64,000 nt of DNA from Trebonia sp963734665 (GCA_963734665.1 CAVTIR010000004.1:1612001-1676000); one strand, 5' to 3'; counted from the first letter of the stretch, positions 50,863-60,179 are shown. A program made the numbers and translations. Notes: generated by a model from the letters alone, not told the origin.

Positions 50863-52022
50863 CTAGTCCTGCGCCCCGCGGTTGGTAATCAAGTCCATCG
50901 CGCAGCTTGCCAGGAGGTCCCGGACGCCGTCCTTGTTCGTCAGGTCCCAGTCCCGGCCCGGGTCGAGCAGCAGGCTCAGCTTGCCAGGATCGGCGCCCAT
51001 CGCGGGATCGGCTGATTTCTCCCGGCCCTGCCCGCGCAGGTCGACCACCCGCACGAGCAGGTCGTCACGCATGAACAGCGTGCTGCCTGCCAGCGGCTGG
51101 TCCGGATCCCCGGCCGCCGCCTGATCCAAGTCAGCGAACAGCCGCATCGCCGTCGCGCCGCAGCCCGGCCGGACAGGGTACAGGAAGCCCCAGCGGGTGA
51201 CCTCGCCCGCGGGCCCGGATACGGCCTGGACGTGGTGCACGGCGGGGAGCGCGGCGCGGGCGAAGAAGGCACGGACGGACGTGGGGTCACTGAAGTCACG
51301 GGCCTCCTCCAGGTACGGGTTGATGGCCTCCTCGACGGCCCTGACTTCAGGCTGCGCGGCCACGTGCCGCATCGCGTTGCCCAGGTCGCCTGTCACCTCG
51401 ACGGCCCGCACCACCCGGTTGCCGCGCATGAACAGCGAGGTGCGGCAAAGCCTGGTCGTGGCGTCGACCCACGCCTGCGGCGCACTGTAGTTGGCCAGGA
51501 TCTCGGCCACGGCCGGCTCGCTGCCGGGCTTGACCGTGAAGGTGAGCCCGTGCCGGACGATCCCGCCGCTGGCCAGGGGCGGCGCGGGCAGCGGGTCGGT
51601 GCGGGGCGCGTTGGCCGCCGTAGCAGGCTGCCTAGAGCTGGCCGCGCAGCCGGCGGCTCTGGCCGGCGGGTCAGCGGGTCGGGAGTCTCCCGCGTGATGA
51701 CGTAGCGCAGCGAGCTCTTGCTGCTGAGGCATGCGCTCATCGGCGCCACCAGCTCGCGGTGGGCCGGGCTGTCAACCCAGGCCAGGAAGGGCTCGGAGCT
51801 CTCCCACTCACTGGTGATGAGCCACTGGGAGGAATTCCCGAGGGACTGGCAGAGCTGGTCGCTGACGTGGCCAGGCACGCCGGCCACCTGGTGGCGAATC
51901 TGCTCGTAGGCCTCGAGGAAGCGCTCCTGGTGATCGTCGAGAACATCCATCAGGAACAAGACCCGCAGCCGGGATGTCCCGACGGCTGGAGGCTGGAGCG
52001 GTCGGTCGTGCACGGTCGTCAT
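50863..52022 (-). pseudogene. SchA/CurD-type pigment protein (WhiE ORF I-like), frameshifted
   Basis: Two overlapping frames form one WhiE-ORF-I-type protein of ~385 residues. The first (ATG 52022) has a ferredoxin-like monooxygenase-type domain (RLRVLFLMDVLDDHQERFLE, WLITSEWESSEPFLAWVD). The second, to 50863, has the SchA/CurD domain (RHGLTFTVKPGSEPAVAEIL and TTRLCRTSLFMRGNRVVRAV). The register changes by one base in the linker at ~51600-51730. Both halves are otherwise well conserved. Either a sequencing error, a real mutation, or a split into two genes; the second half does have an in-frame start at 51732. The role in spore-pigment synthesis is not biochemically known. Confidence 0.75.
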
Positions 52023-52099
52023 GGCTGGTGGTATTCCCTTCAGTTGCGGTGGGCCTGGCCGGCCCCGGACCAGCGTCGATCACACGCGAATCATCCTTA

Positions 52100-52118
52100 C
52101 ACACTGTGATTGAGTGTG
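52100..52118. promoter_or_regulatory. Inverted repeat in the SchA/hydroxylase divergent promoter region
   Basis: CACACT-GTGATTG-AGTGTG, 6-bp arms with a 7-bp spacer, in the 194-bp gap between the divergent SchA/CurD gene and the FAD hydroxylase. In Streptomyces whiE this gap carries two developmental promoters. Operator role inferred. Confidence 0.4.
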
Positions 52119-52216
52119 CGCGCTGCGTAGCATACCGAGAGAGCCGGCCAACCTGCTCCCCGGGTGTGGAGCAGCGCACCGAAACACATCACTCAAAAGT
52201 CTGGAGAGAGCGAGCC

Positions 52217-53842
52217 ATGACCTTGAAGGCCGACGAGCGCGTGCCCGTCCTGATCGCTGGCGGCTCCCTGGTGGGCCTGTCCGCCTCACTGTTCCTCGCC
52301 CGCCTCGGCGTCGCTCACCTGCTCGTGGAACGGCATGCGCAGACCTCGCACCATCCACGCGGGCGCGGCAACAACTTGCGGACCATGGAACTTTTCCGTA
52401 CGGCCGGAGTGGAACCGGCGATCCATGAGGCCGCTTCCCTGCTCGCCGGCAACCACGGCATCCTGCAGGTCGAGACGCTGACCAGCGGGCACGGTGAATG
52501 GCTTATCCGGGAGATCGACCCGGGCGGGGAACATGCCCGGGTCAGCCCGACGAGCTGGTGCCAGTGCAGCCAGAACGACCTGGAGCCTGTGCTGCTGCGC
52601 GCCGCCCGCGACCTCGGCAGCAACATCCGCTTCGGCACCGAGCTCGTCTCCTTCGAGCAGGACGGGGAGGGAGTGACCGCCCTGGTCAGGAGCCGGGAGA
52701 CCGGGGATGAGCGGACCGTGCGGGCGGACTACCTGGTCGCCGCGGACGGGCCGCGCAGCCCGGTCAGGGAGCGGCTCGGCATCGGCCACACCGGGGCCGG
52801 CGACCTGTTCCACAACGTGAGCATCGCCTTCGAGGCCAAGCGGCTGGCCGAGGCCGTTGGCGGTCGCCGTTTCTTCTGCGCCTACCTGACGAACGAGCAG
52901 GGCCCCGGCGTGCTGCTTCCCGTCGACAACGAGGAGCTCTGGGTGCTGCACGCGCCCTTGCAGGCCGAACTCGGCGAAACGCTCGAGGACTTCACCGACG
53001 AGCGTTGCGCCGCCGCCATCCGCACAGCGACCGGCGTGCCCGACCTGAGGGTGCAGATCACGGGAAAGGCGCAGTGGACCGCCGCCGAGCGGGTAGCCGA
53101 GCGCTTCAGCGACGGCCGGGTCTTCCTGGCCGGCGACTCGGCGCACGAGATGTCCCCGACCGGGGCGTACGGCTCGAACACCGGGATCCAGGATGCCCAC
53201 AACCTCGCCTGGAAGCTCGCCGCGGTACTGGACGGCTGGGCGGGGCCCGGCCTGCTCGAGACCTACGACCATGAGCGACGGCCGGTGGCAGCGGCGACCA
53301 GCGTCCGCGCCGCCGCCCGTTCCGCCGAGCACAGTCATCCCGGGTACAACGCACCCCCTGTCTCCGGCAGGCAGCCGGTCACGCTCGCGATGGTCCTCGG
53401 CTACCGCTACTACTCAAGCGCCGTCGCGGGCGCCCCACGCGACGGCGTGGTCGTCCCGCAGGATTTCCGGCCCACGGCCGAGCCCGGCAGCCGGGCACCG
53501 CACATGTGGCTGGAAAGGTCCGGCGCCCGGTTGTCGACGCTGGACCTGTATGAGCAGACGCCGGTGCTGCTCAGCGGTCCCGACGGCGGAACATGGCATG
53601 CGGCCGGGCTGCGAGCGGCCGGGCAGGGCGTCCCGCTCGTCTGCTACCGGGTGGGCCGCGGGGCGGAGTACGACCTGACGCCTGAGGACGGCTCCGACTG
53701 GGCACAACTGCACGGCACGGCCTGCGACGGTGCCGTCCTTGTCCGCCCGGACGGGTTCGTGGCATGGCGGGCCCCGACGTCTGGCGCCGACCAGGAACGG
53801 ACCCTGACCGATGTGCTTGACACCGTGTTCAGCCGCAGGTGA
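52217..53842 (+). CDS. FAD-dependent polyketide hydroxylase (WhiE ORF VIII-like)
   Basis: A 541-residue flavin monooxygenase of the PheA/TfdB type. FAD motif VPVLIAGGSLVGLSASLFLA is at ~10-29, the DG motif is YLVAADGPRSPVRERLG (~175-190), and the GD motif is VFLAGDSAHEMSPTGAYGSN near 305. A C-terminal thioredoxin-like domain follows, as in PgaE/RdmE. It hydroxylates the aromatic polyketide at a late step using NAD(P)H and O2. The ATG at 52217 follows GGAGAG; frames further upstream are open but not coding-like. Transcribed away from the SchA gene and toward the cyclase, like whiE ORF VIII in Streptomyces. Confidence 0.88.
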   Translation: MTLKADERVPVLIAGGSLVGLSASLFLARLGVAHLLVERHAQTSHHPRGRGNNLRTMELFRTAGVEPAIHEAASLLAGNHGILQVETLTSGHGEWLIREIDPGGEHARVSPTSWCQCSQNDLEPVLLRAARDLGSNIRFGTELVSFEQDGEGVTALVRSRETGDERTVRADYLVAADGPRSPVRERLGIGHTGAGDLFHNVSIAFEAKRLAEAVGGRRFFCAYLTNEQGPGVLLPVDNEELWVLHAPLQAELGETLEDFTDERCAAAIRTATGVPDLRVQITGKAQWTAAERVAERFSDGRVFLAGDSAHEMSPTGAYGSNTGIQDAHNLAWKLAAVLDGWAGPGLLETYDHERRPVAAATSVRAAARSAEHSHPGYNAPPVSGRQPVTLAMVLGYRYYSSAVAGAPRDGVVVPQDFRPTAEPGSRAPHMWLERSGARLSTLDLYEQTPVLLSGPDGGTWHAAGLRAAGQGVPLVCYRVGRGAEYDLTPEDGSDWAQLHGTACDGAVLVRPDGFVAWRAPTSGADQERTLTDVLDTVFSRR

Positions 53843-53927
53843 CGGCGGGCCGGGCGCGGCTCAGGTCCCCGCTCGGCCGACGACTAGGTGCCGGGCGCCG
53901 CAATGCCCGGCACCTGCGCCGCTCGGG

Positions 53928-54266
53928 CTAGTGCGAGCTCGCCTCCGGGCTCCGCCAGTGGTAGAAGGCAGTCGCCATCGCGTCAGACGGCACGCGCCAT
54001 GTATCCGGGTCGTAGGCGGAGACGAACGGCGAGAGGTTTTTGCTGACTTGCCTGAACAACGGGTGCTCGCGTGTGCCGTCCACTGTGTCGGTCAGCGGCT
54101 GCTCCGCCTCGATGAGATGCATGTAAAGATCGTGGAAGCGAAACAGCGTCCGCGATTGCACCCCGATGCGCAGCGGCAGTTCGGTAGCGTCCGAGGCCGC
54201 GAAGACGCTGGCGATATCCTGCTCGCTGCCGGGCCGCATCCTGGCCACGATCAACGTTCTGTCCAT
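53928..54266 (-). CDS. TcmI-family polyketide cyclase (WhiE ORF VII-like)
   Basis: A 112-residue ferredoxin-fold cyclase. Signature segments: TLIVARMRPGSEQDIASVFA, LRIGVQSRTLFRFHDLYMHL and the C-terminal AMATAFYHWR. TcmI-type enzymes set a late ring closure in type II polyketides. The ATG at 54266 has AAGGAG at 5 bases. It is the last gene of the minus-strand pigment operon, 40 bp after the aromatase, and converges with the FAD hydroxylase. Confidence 0.9.
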   Translation of the reverse strand: MDRTLIVARMRPGSEQDIASVFAASDATELPLRIGVQSRTLFRFHDLYMHLIEAEQPLTDTVDGTREHPLFRQVSKNLSPFVSAYDPDTWRVPSDAMATAFYHWRSPEASSH

Positions 54267-54306
54267 GGTTCTCCTTATTCTTTTTGGCGTTGGATGACCA
54301 GACGCT

Positions 54307-54750
54307 TTATTCGGCCTCGAGCTTTGCCTTGATCGCTGCCAGCTGCAGGGGTGAATTGGCGTTGATGTTATCGGCCATGGCCGCATCGTCGACGGGCGCG
54401 TCGGGGCGCATCTCGAATTCCTGCACCCAGCGCATGAGCACGCCGTCGTCGACCTCATCGTAGGTCCACCGGATGTGCATGAAACGGAAGGGGCCTGGCT
54501 CGACCCGGTGTGCCAGGACCACGCGCGTCGTCCGGTCGGCGACTCGTTCCGACACCCAGGACCACTCGTTCCCGTGCTCGTCGGGATGCATGGTCAGCCG
54601 GAACCGGACCCGGCCGTCTTCCTCCGCCAGTATCTCGGCTTTGGCATACTCGGTAAACAGCTCAGGCCAGCCAGCCACATCGTTGGTCCTGGACCAGACC
54701 AGGTCCAACGGCGCCTTGATGACCACGCTGTTCTCGGTTCGTGCCGTCAT
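54307..54750 (-). CDS. Polyketide aromatase/cyclase, SRPBCC fold (WhiE ORF VI-like)
   Basis: A 147-residue single-domain START-like protein: NSVVIKAPLDLVWSRTNDVA, GWPELFTEYAKAEILAEEDG and the C-terminal NINANSPLQLAAIKAKLEAE are standard for WhiE-VI/TcmN-N-type cyclases. It controls first-ring folding of the nascent poly-beta-ketone. The ATG overlaps the ACP stop by 4 bp. Confidence 0.9.
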   Translation of the reverse strand: MTARTENSVVIKAPLDLVWSRTNDVAGWPELFTEYAKAEILAEEDGRVRFRLTMHPDEHGNEWSWVSERVADRTTRVVLAHRVEPGPFRFMHIRWTYDEVDDGVLMRWVQEFEMRPDAPVDDAAMADNINANSPLQLAAIKAKLEAE

Positions 54751-55010
54751 TTCACCCAGCTTTCCCGTACGGTGTCGTTGACTAGGTCGAGGAAACCGCT
54801 GACGCTCTTAATGTCCTCCGCGTCGGGGGGGAGGATAATCTTCCGGGTCCGTTCAAGGACGGGGATAACCCCGATCAACGCCAGCGAATCCACGCCGATT
54901 TCCTCGAATGTGGTGCCCTCGCCCACCAGGTCAGGCGTTATCCGCACGCCAGACCCGGCAGAGAGGAGCTCGGTGAACTCGGCGAGCGTCACGGAAGTTG
55001 CTTCAGCCAT
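54747..55010 (-). CDS. Polyketide acyl carrier protein (WhiE ORF V-like)
   Basis: An 87-residue ACP with the phosphopantetheine serine Ser42 in EIGVDSLALIGV. It carries the growing chain for the KS pair. The ATG at 55010 follows GGAG at 6 bases. Its 5' end overlaps the extended 3' end of the KS-beta gene by 22 bp. Confidence 0.92.
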   Translation of the reverse strand: MAEATSVTLAEFTELLSAGSGVRITPDLVGEGTTFEEIGVDSLALIGVIPVLERTRKIILPPDAEDIKSVSGFLDLVNDTVRESWVK

Positions 55011-56344
55011 TGATGACTCCGATCTTGGGTTTTGTCGCATTCCGGGAATCTGTTCCCTATTGAAAAGTCCGGGTTATGTAAGCAACCCTCAGCGTTGCTG
55101 ACAACGAGTGCCGAGGTGAAGCCGCCAAAGCCACGGGCCACGCACAGGACGTGCTGCAGCGGCTTGCGCCGGGCGGTGCCGGTCACCAGGTCAATGTCAT
55201 GCGCGAGATCGGCTGCGCCGGGCGTCGGCGGCACCAGTCCGTCGCGCAGCGCCAGCACGGCGGCGGCCACGTCCAGCGGTGCCGCCCCTGAGCAGGCGCG
55301 GCCGGTCCCGGCTTTCGGCACCGTGATCGGGACGGCTCGCGCATGTTCGCCCAGGGTGGCCTGCAGCGCGGCCACTTCTGCGTGGTCGGCGTTGCGCACG
55401 CCCATGCCATCGGCGAACACGGCGTCGACCTCGGATGGCCCGATCCCCGCGTCGGCCAGCGCGCCGCTGATGGCGAACGCCAGGGCTTCCGAGGTCCGCG
55501 CCCAGCCGTCGGCGTCTTCGGGGTGCGGAGGCGGCCCTGCGGCGAAGGCGGCCGTGTGCCCGGTGATCTCGGCCAGGGCCGGCGCCCCGCGTTCCCTGGC
55601 GTGCGCGAGTTCCTCAAGAACGAGCACCGCACCGCCCTCGCCAAGCACGTAGCCACTCGCGGAATGGCCGAACGGCACGTAGGCACTGGCCGCATCGCGG
55701 GAGTCGGAAAGCAATCCCGACTGCATCTGGCAGACCAGGGCGTACGGGCCGATCGGAGCCTCGGTACCCCCGCACACCTGGACCGGATTGCCGCGCCGGA
55801 TCGCCCTGCGGCTGAGCGCGATCGCGTCCAGCCCCCCGGCGGACTCCGAACTGAGCACGGCACAGGGGCCGCGGAATCCGTTCGCGATGGAGATCTGCCC
55901 GGTGGATGCCGCGTAGAACCAGGCGATGGACTGGTAGGGGCCGACGTACCCCGGCCCCTGCGACCACAGTGCCTGGATCTCCCGCTGGCCGAAGGTGCAT
56001 CCGCCAGGGCCTGCGGCAGTGGTGACCCCGATGTCGAAACTGCCCTTGCCGAGGCTCTCCAGGGCAGCGACCGCCACCGCCTCGGCAGTGGCCAGCAGCG
56101 CGAGGTGGGTCCACAGGTCGGTCTGGACGAGAATCCGGGGATCTATCAGGCCAGCCGGATCCGCCCCGCGAACTTCTCCCGCCAACCGAACAGGGTAACG
56201 GGTGGCGTCGAACCGGCTGATGCGGTCGATCCCGCTGTGGCCGGCCAGGGTAGCCCGCCAGTAGCTGCTGGTGTCCGCTCCCGTGGGAGCCACCACTCCC
56301 AGGCCGGTGACCACCGTACGGCTGGTCACTGTGCTGCTAACCAC
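54989..56344 (-). CDS. Ketosynthase beta subunit / chain length factor (WhiE ORF IV-like)
   Basis: A 451-residue chain length factor. The thiolase fold is complete, but the active-site cysteine of KS-alpha is replaced: the segment reads CAVLSSESAGGLDA, putting Ser168 where other chain length factors have glutamine (SSEQAGG). It forms a heterodimer with KS-alpha and sets chain length. The last ~33 codons (after SALVVSNAEG) have weak third-position bias, exceed the usual family length, and overlap the ACP gene, as if the original stop were lost. The start overlaps the KS-alpha stop by 19 bp. Confidence 0.9.
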   Translation of the reverse strand: MVSSTVTSRTVVTGLGVVAPTGADTSSYWRATLAGHSGIDRISRFDATRYPVRLAGEVRGADPAGLIDPRILVQTDLWTHLALLATAEAVAVAALESLGKGSFDIGVTTAAGPGGCTFGQREIQALWSQGPGYVGPYQSIAWFYAASTGQISIANGFRGPCAVLSSESAGGLDAIALSRRAIRRGNPVQVCGGTEAPIGPYALVCQMQSGLLSDSRDAASAYVPFGHSASGYVLGEGGAVLVLEELAHARERGAPALAEITGHTAAFAAGPPPHPEDADGWARTSEALAFAISGALADAGIGPSEVDAVFADGMGVRNADHAEVAALQATLGEHARAVPITVPKAGTGRACSGAAPLDVAAAVLALRDGLVPPTPGAADLAHDIDLVTGTARRKPLQHVLCVARGFGGFTSALVVSNAEGCLHNPDFSIGNRFPECDKTQDRSHQWLKQLP

Positions 56345-57609
56345 CGGGCGCTCCGGCCAGCCGCGCCGAGCACCACGGCCGACTGGAAACCGCCAAAGCC
56401 GCTGCCGATGCTGAGCACCACGTCGAGTTGCCTTTCGCGCGCCTCGTTGGGCACATAGTCAAGATCGCATTCGGGGTCGGGATGCTCGTAGTTCGCTGTG
56501 GGCGGGATGACCCCGTGGCGGATGGCGAGCACGCACGCCGCTAGCTCGATGCTCCCGATGGCCCCGAGCGAGTGGCCGACCATCGATTTGATCGAGCTCA
56601 TCGGCGTACGCCGCGCGTGCTCCCCCAGGCTTCGCTTGACCGCGGCGGTCTCGTGCCGGTCATTCTGCTTGGTGCTCGAGCCGTGCGCGTTGACGTACCC
56701 CACCTCGTCGCTGCGGGTCTTGGCCCGCGCCAGTGCGGTAGTGATCGACCGCGCCATCTCCACGCCTTCTGTGGTGAGCCCCGTCATGTGGTACGCGTTG
56801 CCGAATGTCGCGAAACCGCGGAGCTCGCAGTAGATGTCGGCGCTCCGCTCCCTGGCATGCCCGAGCTCTTCCAGGACGAGCACGGCTGAGCCCTCGCCGA
56901 GGACGAAGCCGTCCCTGGTCGCGTCGAATGGCCGCGACGCGCGTTCTGGCTCGTCATTGCGGGTGCTGGTCGCCTTGATCGCGTCGAAGCAGGCCACCGT
57001 GATAGGGGAAATCGGGGCATCGGCCGCGCCGGCGATCATGACGTCTGCCACCCCGTCTTCGATGAGCTGCGCGGCATGGCCCACCGCATCGAGCCCGGAT
57101 GTGCAGCCGGTGGATATCGTCATCACCTGGCCGCCCGCGCCGTGCCGGGTGGCGACTTCCGCCGACAACGTGCTCGGCACCATCGCCTGGTAGAGGAATG
57201 GATGCCCGTCCGTGGGGTCGACAAGCCAGTCCCGCCCCCGGCTGGACACCTTGACGTATTCGTTCTCCAGGCGGGTAGTGGAGCCGACAGCGGTCCCCAT
57301 GCTCACGCCGAGCCGCCTGGGATCGCACCGGTCAAGGTCGAGACCGGCGTCATCGACCGCCTCAGCGGCGGCGACGAGCCCGAACTGGACATGCCGGTCG
57401 ACCCGGTAAGTGTCCTGCGGGCAGAGCCCCGCGGCGATCGGGTCGAAGTCGCACTCGGCCGCGATCCTGGAACGGAACCCGCTCGCATCGAAGAGCGAGA
57501 TCGCGCGGGTCGCGGTGCGGCCCGAGGTGAGCAGGTCCCAGAACTGCTTGACTCCGACACCGCCGGGTGCGACGACACCGATGCCAGTGACCGCTACACG
57601 CCGGCTCAT
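56326..57609 (-). CDS. Ketosynthase alpha subunit (WhiE ORF III-like)
   Basis: A 427-residue ketosynthase with an intact active site: Cys169 in STGCTSGLDA, His309 in NAHGSSTKQND, and Lys341 and His346 in SIKSMVGHSLGA. It condenses malonyl-ACP units with the chain length factor to build the poly-beta-ketone. Together with the ACP, aromatase, cyclase and cupin this is the spore-pigment type of type II PKS; no ketoreductase gene is present, as in whiE. Starts with TGATG overlap to the cupin gene. Confidence 0.94.
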   Translation of the reverse strand: MSRRVAVTGIGVVAPGGVGVKQFWDLLTSGRTATRAISLFDASGFRSRIAAECDFDPIAAGLCPQDTYRVDRHVQFGLVAAAEAVDDAGLDLDRCDPRRLGVSMGTAVGSTTRLENEYVKVSSRGRDWLVDPTDGHPFLYQAMVPSTLSAEVATRHGAGGQVMTISTGCTSGLDAVGHAAQLIEDGVADVMIAGAADAPISPITVACFDAIKATSTRNDEPERASRPFDATRDGFVLGEGSAVLVLEELGHARERSADIYCELRGFATFGNAYHMTGLTTEGVEMARSITTALARAKTRSDEVGYVNAHGSSTKQNDRHETAAVKRSLGEHARRTPMSSIKSMVGHSLGAIGSIELAACVLAIRHGVIPPTANYEHPDPECDLDYVPNEARERQLDVVLSIGSGFGGFQSAVVLGAAGRSARWLAAQ

Positions 57610-58070
57610 CAGGGCTGTCCCGTTTGGTCTCGGTCCTCGGTGTCAACGTGCCCAAGCTCGGGCCGCGGCGCCAGCGGGCCGAGATGGAACACGATCCTGA
57701 CCGGGACCGCACCGGGATTACGGATCCGGTGCCGCGTGCCCGGCGGGATGAGCAGCGCGGCGCCGCTGGCCAGTTCCCACGGCTCGCCGTCAAGATCCGC
57801 CGTCGCGTCCCCTTCGACGATAAAGAGGAATTCCTCGGAATACGGGTGGTAGTGCTCGGCAATCCGCTCCCCTGGCTGCAATAGGGCCACGCCTGAAAAG
57901 CCCGATACTGAGCCGGCGTTCCGCGGGCTGAGCAGGGTCCGGATCTCGCCGCCGCGCCGACGGTCCGGGCTGATCTCACTGGCCTGAACCAGGACGATCG
58001 GCCGGTCGTCGGGACGGCTGTGCACTGCGGTACGTTCCGGCGAGCCGGCGAGCGTTGTGCTGTCGACCAT
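57609..58070 (-). CDS. Cupin-domain pigment protein (WhiE ORF II-like)
   Basis: A 153-residue single cupin: GVALLQPGERIAEHYHPYSE carries the first metal motif (HYH...E) and PPGTRHRIRNPGAVPVRIVF the second His. It is the first gene of the KS operon, as in whiE and curA. The catalytic role is unproven; an oxidative or folding role in pigment formation is suggested by its constant presence in these loci. The promoter must lie in the 858-bp gap upstream. Confidence 0.88.
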   Translation of the reverse strand: MVDSTTLAGSPERTAVHSRPDDRPIVLVQASEISPDRRRGGEIRTLLSPRNAGSVSGFSGVALLQPGERIAEHYHPYSEEFLFIVEGDATADLDGEPWELASGAALLIPPGTRHRIRNPGAVPVRIVFHLGPLAPRPELGHVDTEDRDQTGQP

Positions 58071-58928
58071 GTCATTCTCCAGGGTTTTTGAGGATGCTGC
58101 TGAGGCGCGGCTGTCGGCGTTGCCCGCCGGGAGCCGCGAGCTCGAACAGTTTGGTCGCGTGTTGCGGTGAATTGCCGCATTGTCCGATATGCCGATGGGC
58201 AGTGCGCTGGTCGGTCCTAGATGGGCTGTCCCCCGGCCCGGGATCCAACTCGTTCGGCGAGGGCGGAAACGGAAGGATTAGCCGTAGCCGACGGCCTCCA
58301 TGGCCACGGCCTGCACGGTCCGGCCACGCGGGTCGTTCTCAACTCCCTTCCCCTGATTCACTGATCACCTGGCCGACCCGATGCGGCGAATATGCAAACG
58401 CTATGTGTTATTGCCATCACTCTCTGTAGTAAACAACGGCGGCCCGGTGAGAGGGACCCGGTGTCCGGTTCCCTCCGTCCGCAGCGTTGTCTTCGGGGTC
58501 CGGACGCCCCTGGTGCACCTGGACGAGGCCCGGCGGCACGAGCTCCAGCCCGGCGCAGGCGACACAGCCCCCGTCAGGCGCCCGGTCGCCTGCGGCGTTC
58601 CGGAGGGCGTCTTGGCCGTCGAGTAGTCGACCGACCAGCGGCGACTTCGACGGCACCACCGTGCTCAACGCCGAGGCCTACGAGCGCATCGAGGTAGCCG
58701 TCAACGACGTCATTCCGGTAACGCGCCTGCTCACCGCCGCACGGAACCAGCCCGCGGCCGTCGGCAACTGACAGCGGAGACTGACGCCGGGAAACGGCAA
58801 GACGGCGGGCGTGCCGTCCGGCCGCCGCCGTCTGTCCGCGCCAGGTAGCTGATTGATTTATCCCGAACGGGGGGTGGCGACTTCCTCGGTACCACGGCGG
58901 ATGCTGGTCCCTCATCAGCCGTAGCCCC
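58071..58928. other. 858-bp intergenic region upstream of the pigment operon
   Basis: No complete gene is supported. The left part (58071-58450) is AT-richer and should hold the developmental promoter of the pigment operon; I cannot assign boxes. From ~58490 to 58771 the plus strand has coding-like third positions in two successive frames: HLDEARRHELQPGAG, ending at a TAG near 58625, then DGTTVLNAEAYERIEVAVND, ending at TGA 58771. This looks like the decayed end of a lost gene of unknown family. Confidence 0.45.
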
Positions 58929-60179
58929 TTAGCGGCGCGGTAACCCTGAGACTGCTGCCTGCGCGCGGTACTGCGCGACGGCGGCCTCGCAGACGGCCCG
59001 CACCGGCCAGCCCAGGACGCGGGCGGCGGCTTCCGCCTCGGCCAGCTCTGCCGTGGCCGTTCCGAAGCCCGCGACGCCATCTGCGGTGTCGGCCACCTTG
59101 ACCGTAACGACCTGGCTGCTGCCCGGCGGTCCCACTTCGACCTCCACCGACGTCCGGGGGGCGGTCAGCCGGTTCATCCGTGACCAGCGGACGCCGAGCG
59201 TCCCGGTGTGGGCGAAAATCGCGCCGGCCACGGCGCGACGGACCGGTTCAGCGCACAGGGCGGTGATGACCTGCCCCGGACGGCCGTGCCGGCCGATGGT
59301 CGGGGTACACCAGCAGTCCCAGGCGCCGGCCGCCCGCACCGCCTGAAGGACCGAAGGCCACAGCCGGGGGTCGAGGTCATCGACTGTGCTCTCGACGACG
59401 GTCACGTCGCCCTCGCGCAGGTCCCGCTCCGCGCTGGACGCCCCAATGACTACCCGGGTGATGTTGGGCCGGTCCGGGGTGTCACGGCCGCCGCCGCCGG
59501 TGCCCACCGCGCGTACCGTCATGGCTGGAAAGCCGCCCGGTGTGGCCACCGCCGCGAGGAGGGCCGCACCGGTCGGGGTGGTGCGCTCGCCGGTCAGGTC
59601 GCCGCCGGCCAGGTCCAGGCCGGCCGCGGCGGCGATACGGAGGACGGCGGGCGCCGGCACCGGAAGGCGGCCATGCTGGCTGGTGACGAATCCGCTTCCC
59701 GCGGCCAGCGCCGAGCAGGCAACAACCGCGCCGGGCCTCAGCAGTCCGAGATCCTCCAGTGCGGCCGCCGATCCCACGACGTCGGCCATTGAGTCGAACG
59801 CACCCACCTCATGGAAGTGCACTTCTTCGGGTGGCTCGCCGTGCACCGCCCCCTCCGCCTCGGCCAGCAGCCGGAAGACCCGTGTCGCGAGATCCTTCCC
59901 GGCCGGGCCGAGCTCACTGGCGGCAACGTGCCCGAGCACGTCGGCGAGGTGCCGTTGGCGGTCGGTCGCCGTCGGCATGATGATTACGGCCCGTAGGCAC
60001 GCGAGGCCGCCCCGGCGGGCGGCCTCGGTCCGCAGGCCGAGGCCGGGCACGCCAAGCGAGGCAATGGCTCCGCGCACCCGTTCCACGTCTGCGCCCGCGT
60101 CGAGCAGGGCGGCAAGCAGCATGTCGCCGGCCACGCCCGCGGTCGCGTCGATGTAGGCGGCACCCGGCCGGTCCGTCAT
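58929..60179 (-). CDS. larC: Nickel-pincer cofactor nickel insertase LarC
   Basis: A 416-residue protein that inserts nickel into the pincer nucleotide in a CTP-dependent step. Opening motif YIDATAGVAGDMLLAALLDA, the HFHEVGAFDSMADVVG histidine region, GERTTPTGAALLAA and a C-terminal half starting ESTVDDLDPRLWPSVL mark full-length LarC. LarC1 and LarC2 are in one uninterrupted frame, without the programmed frameshift seen in lactobacilli. ATG at 60179 overlaps the larB stop (ATGA). Last gene of the larE-larB-larC operon. Confidence 0.92.
   Translation of the reverse strand: MTDRPGAAYIDATAGVAGDMLLAALLDAGADVERVRGAIASLGVPGLGLRTEAARRGGLACLRAVIIMPTATDRQRHLADVLGHVAASELGPAGKDLATRVFRLLAEAEGAVHGEPPEEVHFHEVGAFDSMADVVGSAAALEDLGLLRPGAVVACSALAAGSGFVTSQHGRLPVPAPAVLRIAAAAGLDLAGGDLTGERTTPTGAALLAAVATPGGFPAMTVRAVGTGGGGRDTPDRPNITRVVIGASSAERDLREGDVTVVESTVDDLDPRLWPSVLQAVRAAGAWDCWCTPTIGRHGRPGQVITALCAEPVRRAVAGAIFAHTGTLGVRWSRMNRLTAPRTSVEVEVGPPGSSQVVTVKVADTADGVAGFGTATAELAEAEAAARVLGWPVRAVCEAAVAQYRAQAAVSGLPRR

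Noticed and set aside
53811..54332. Plus-strand open frame after the FAD hydroxylase
   Set aside because: Antisense to the TcmI-type cyclase, which has a clear family sequence and ribosome site.
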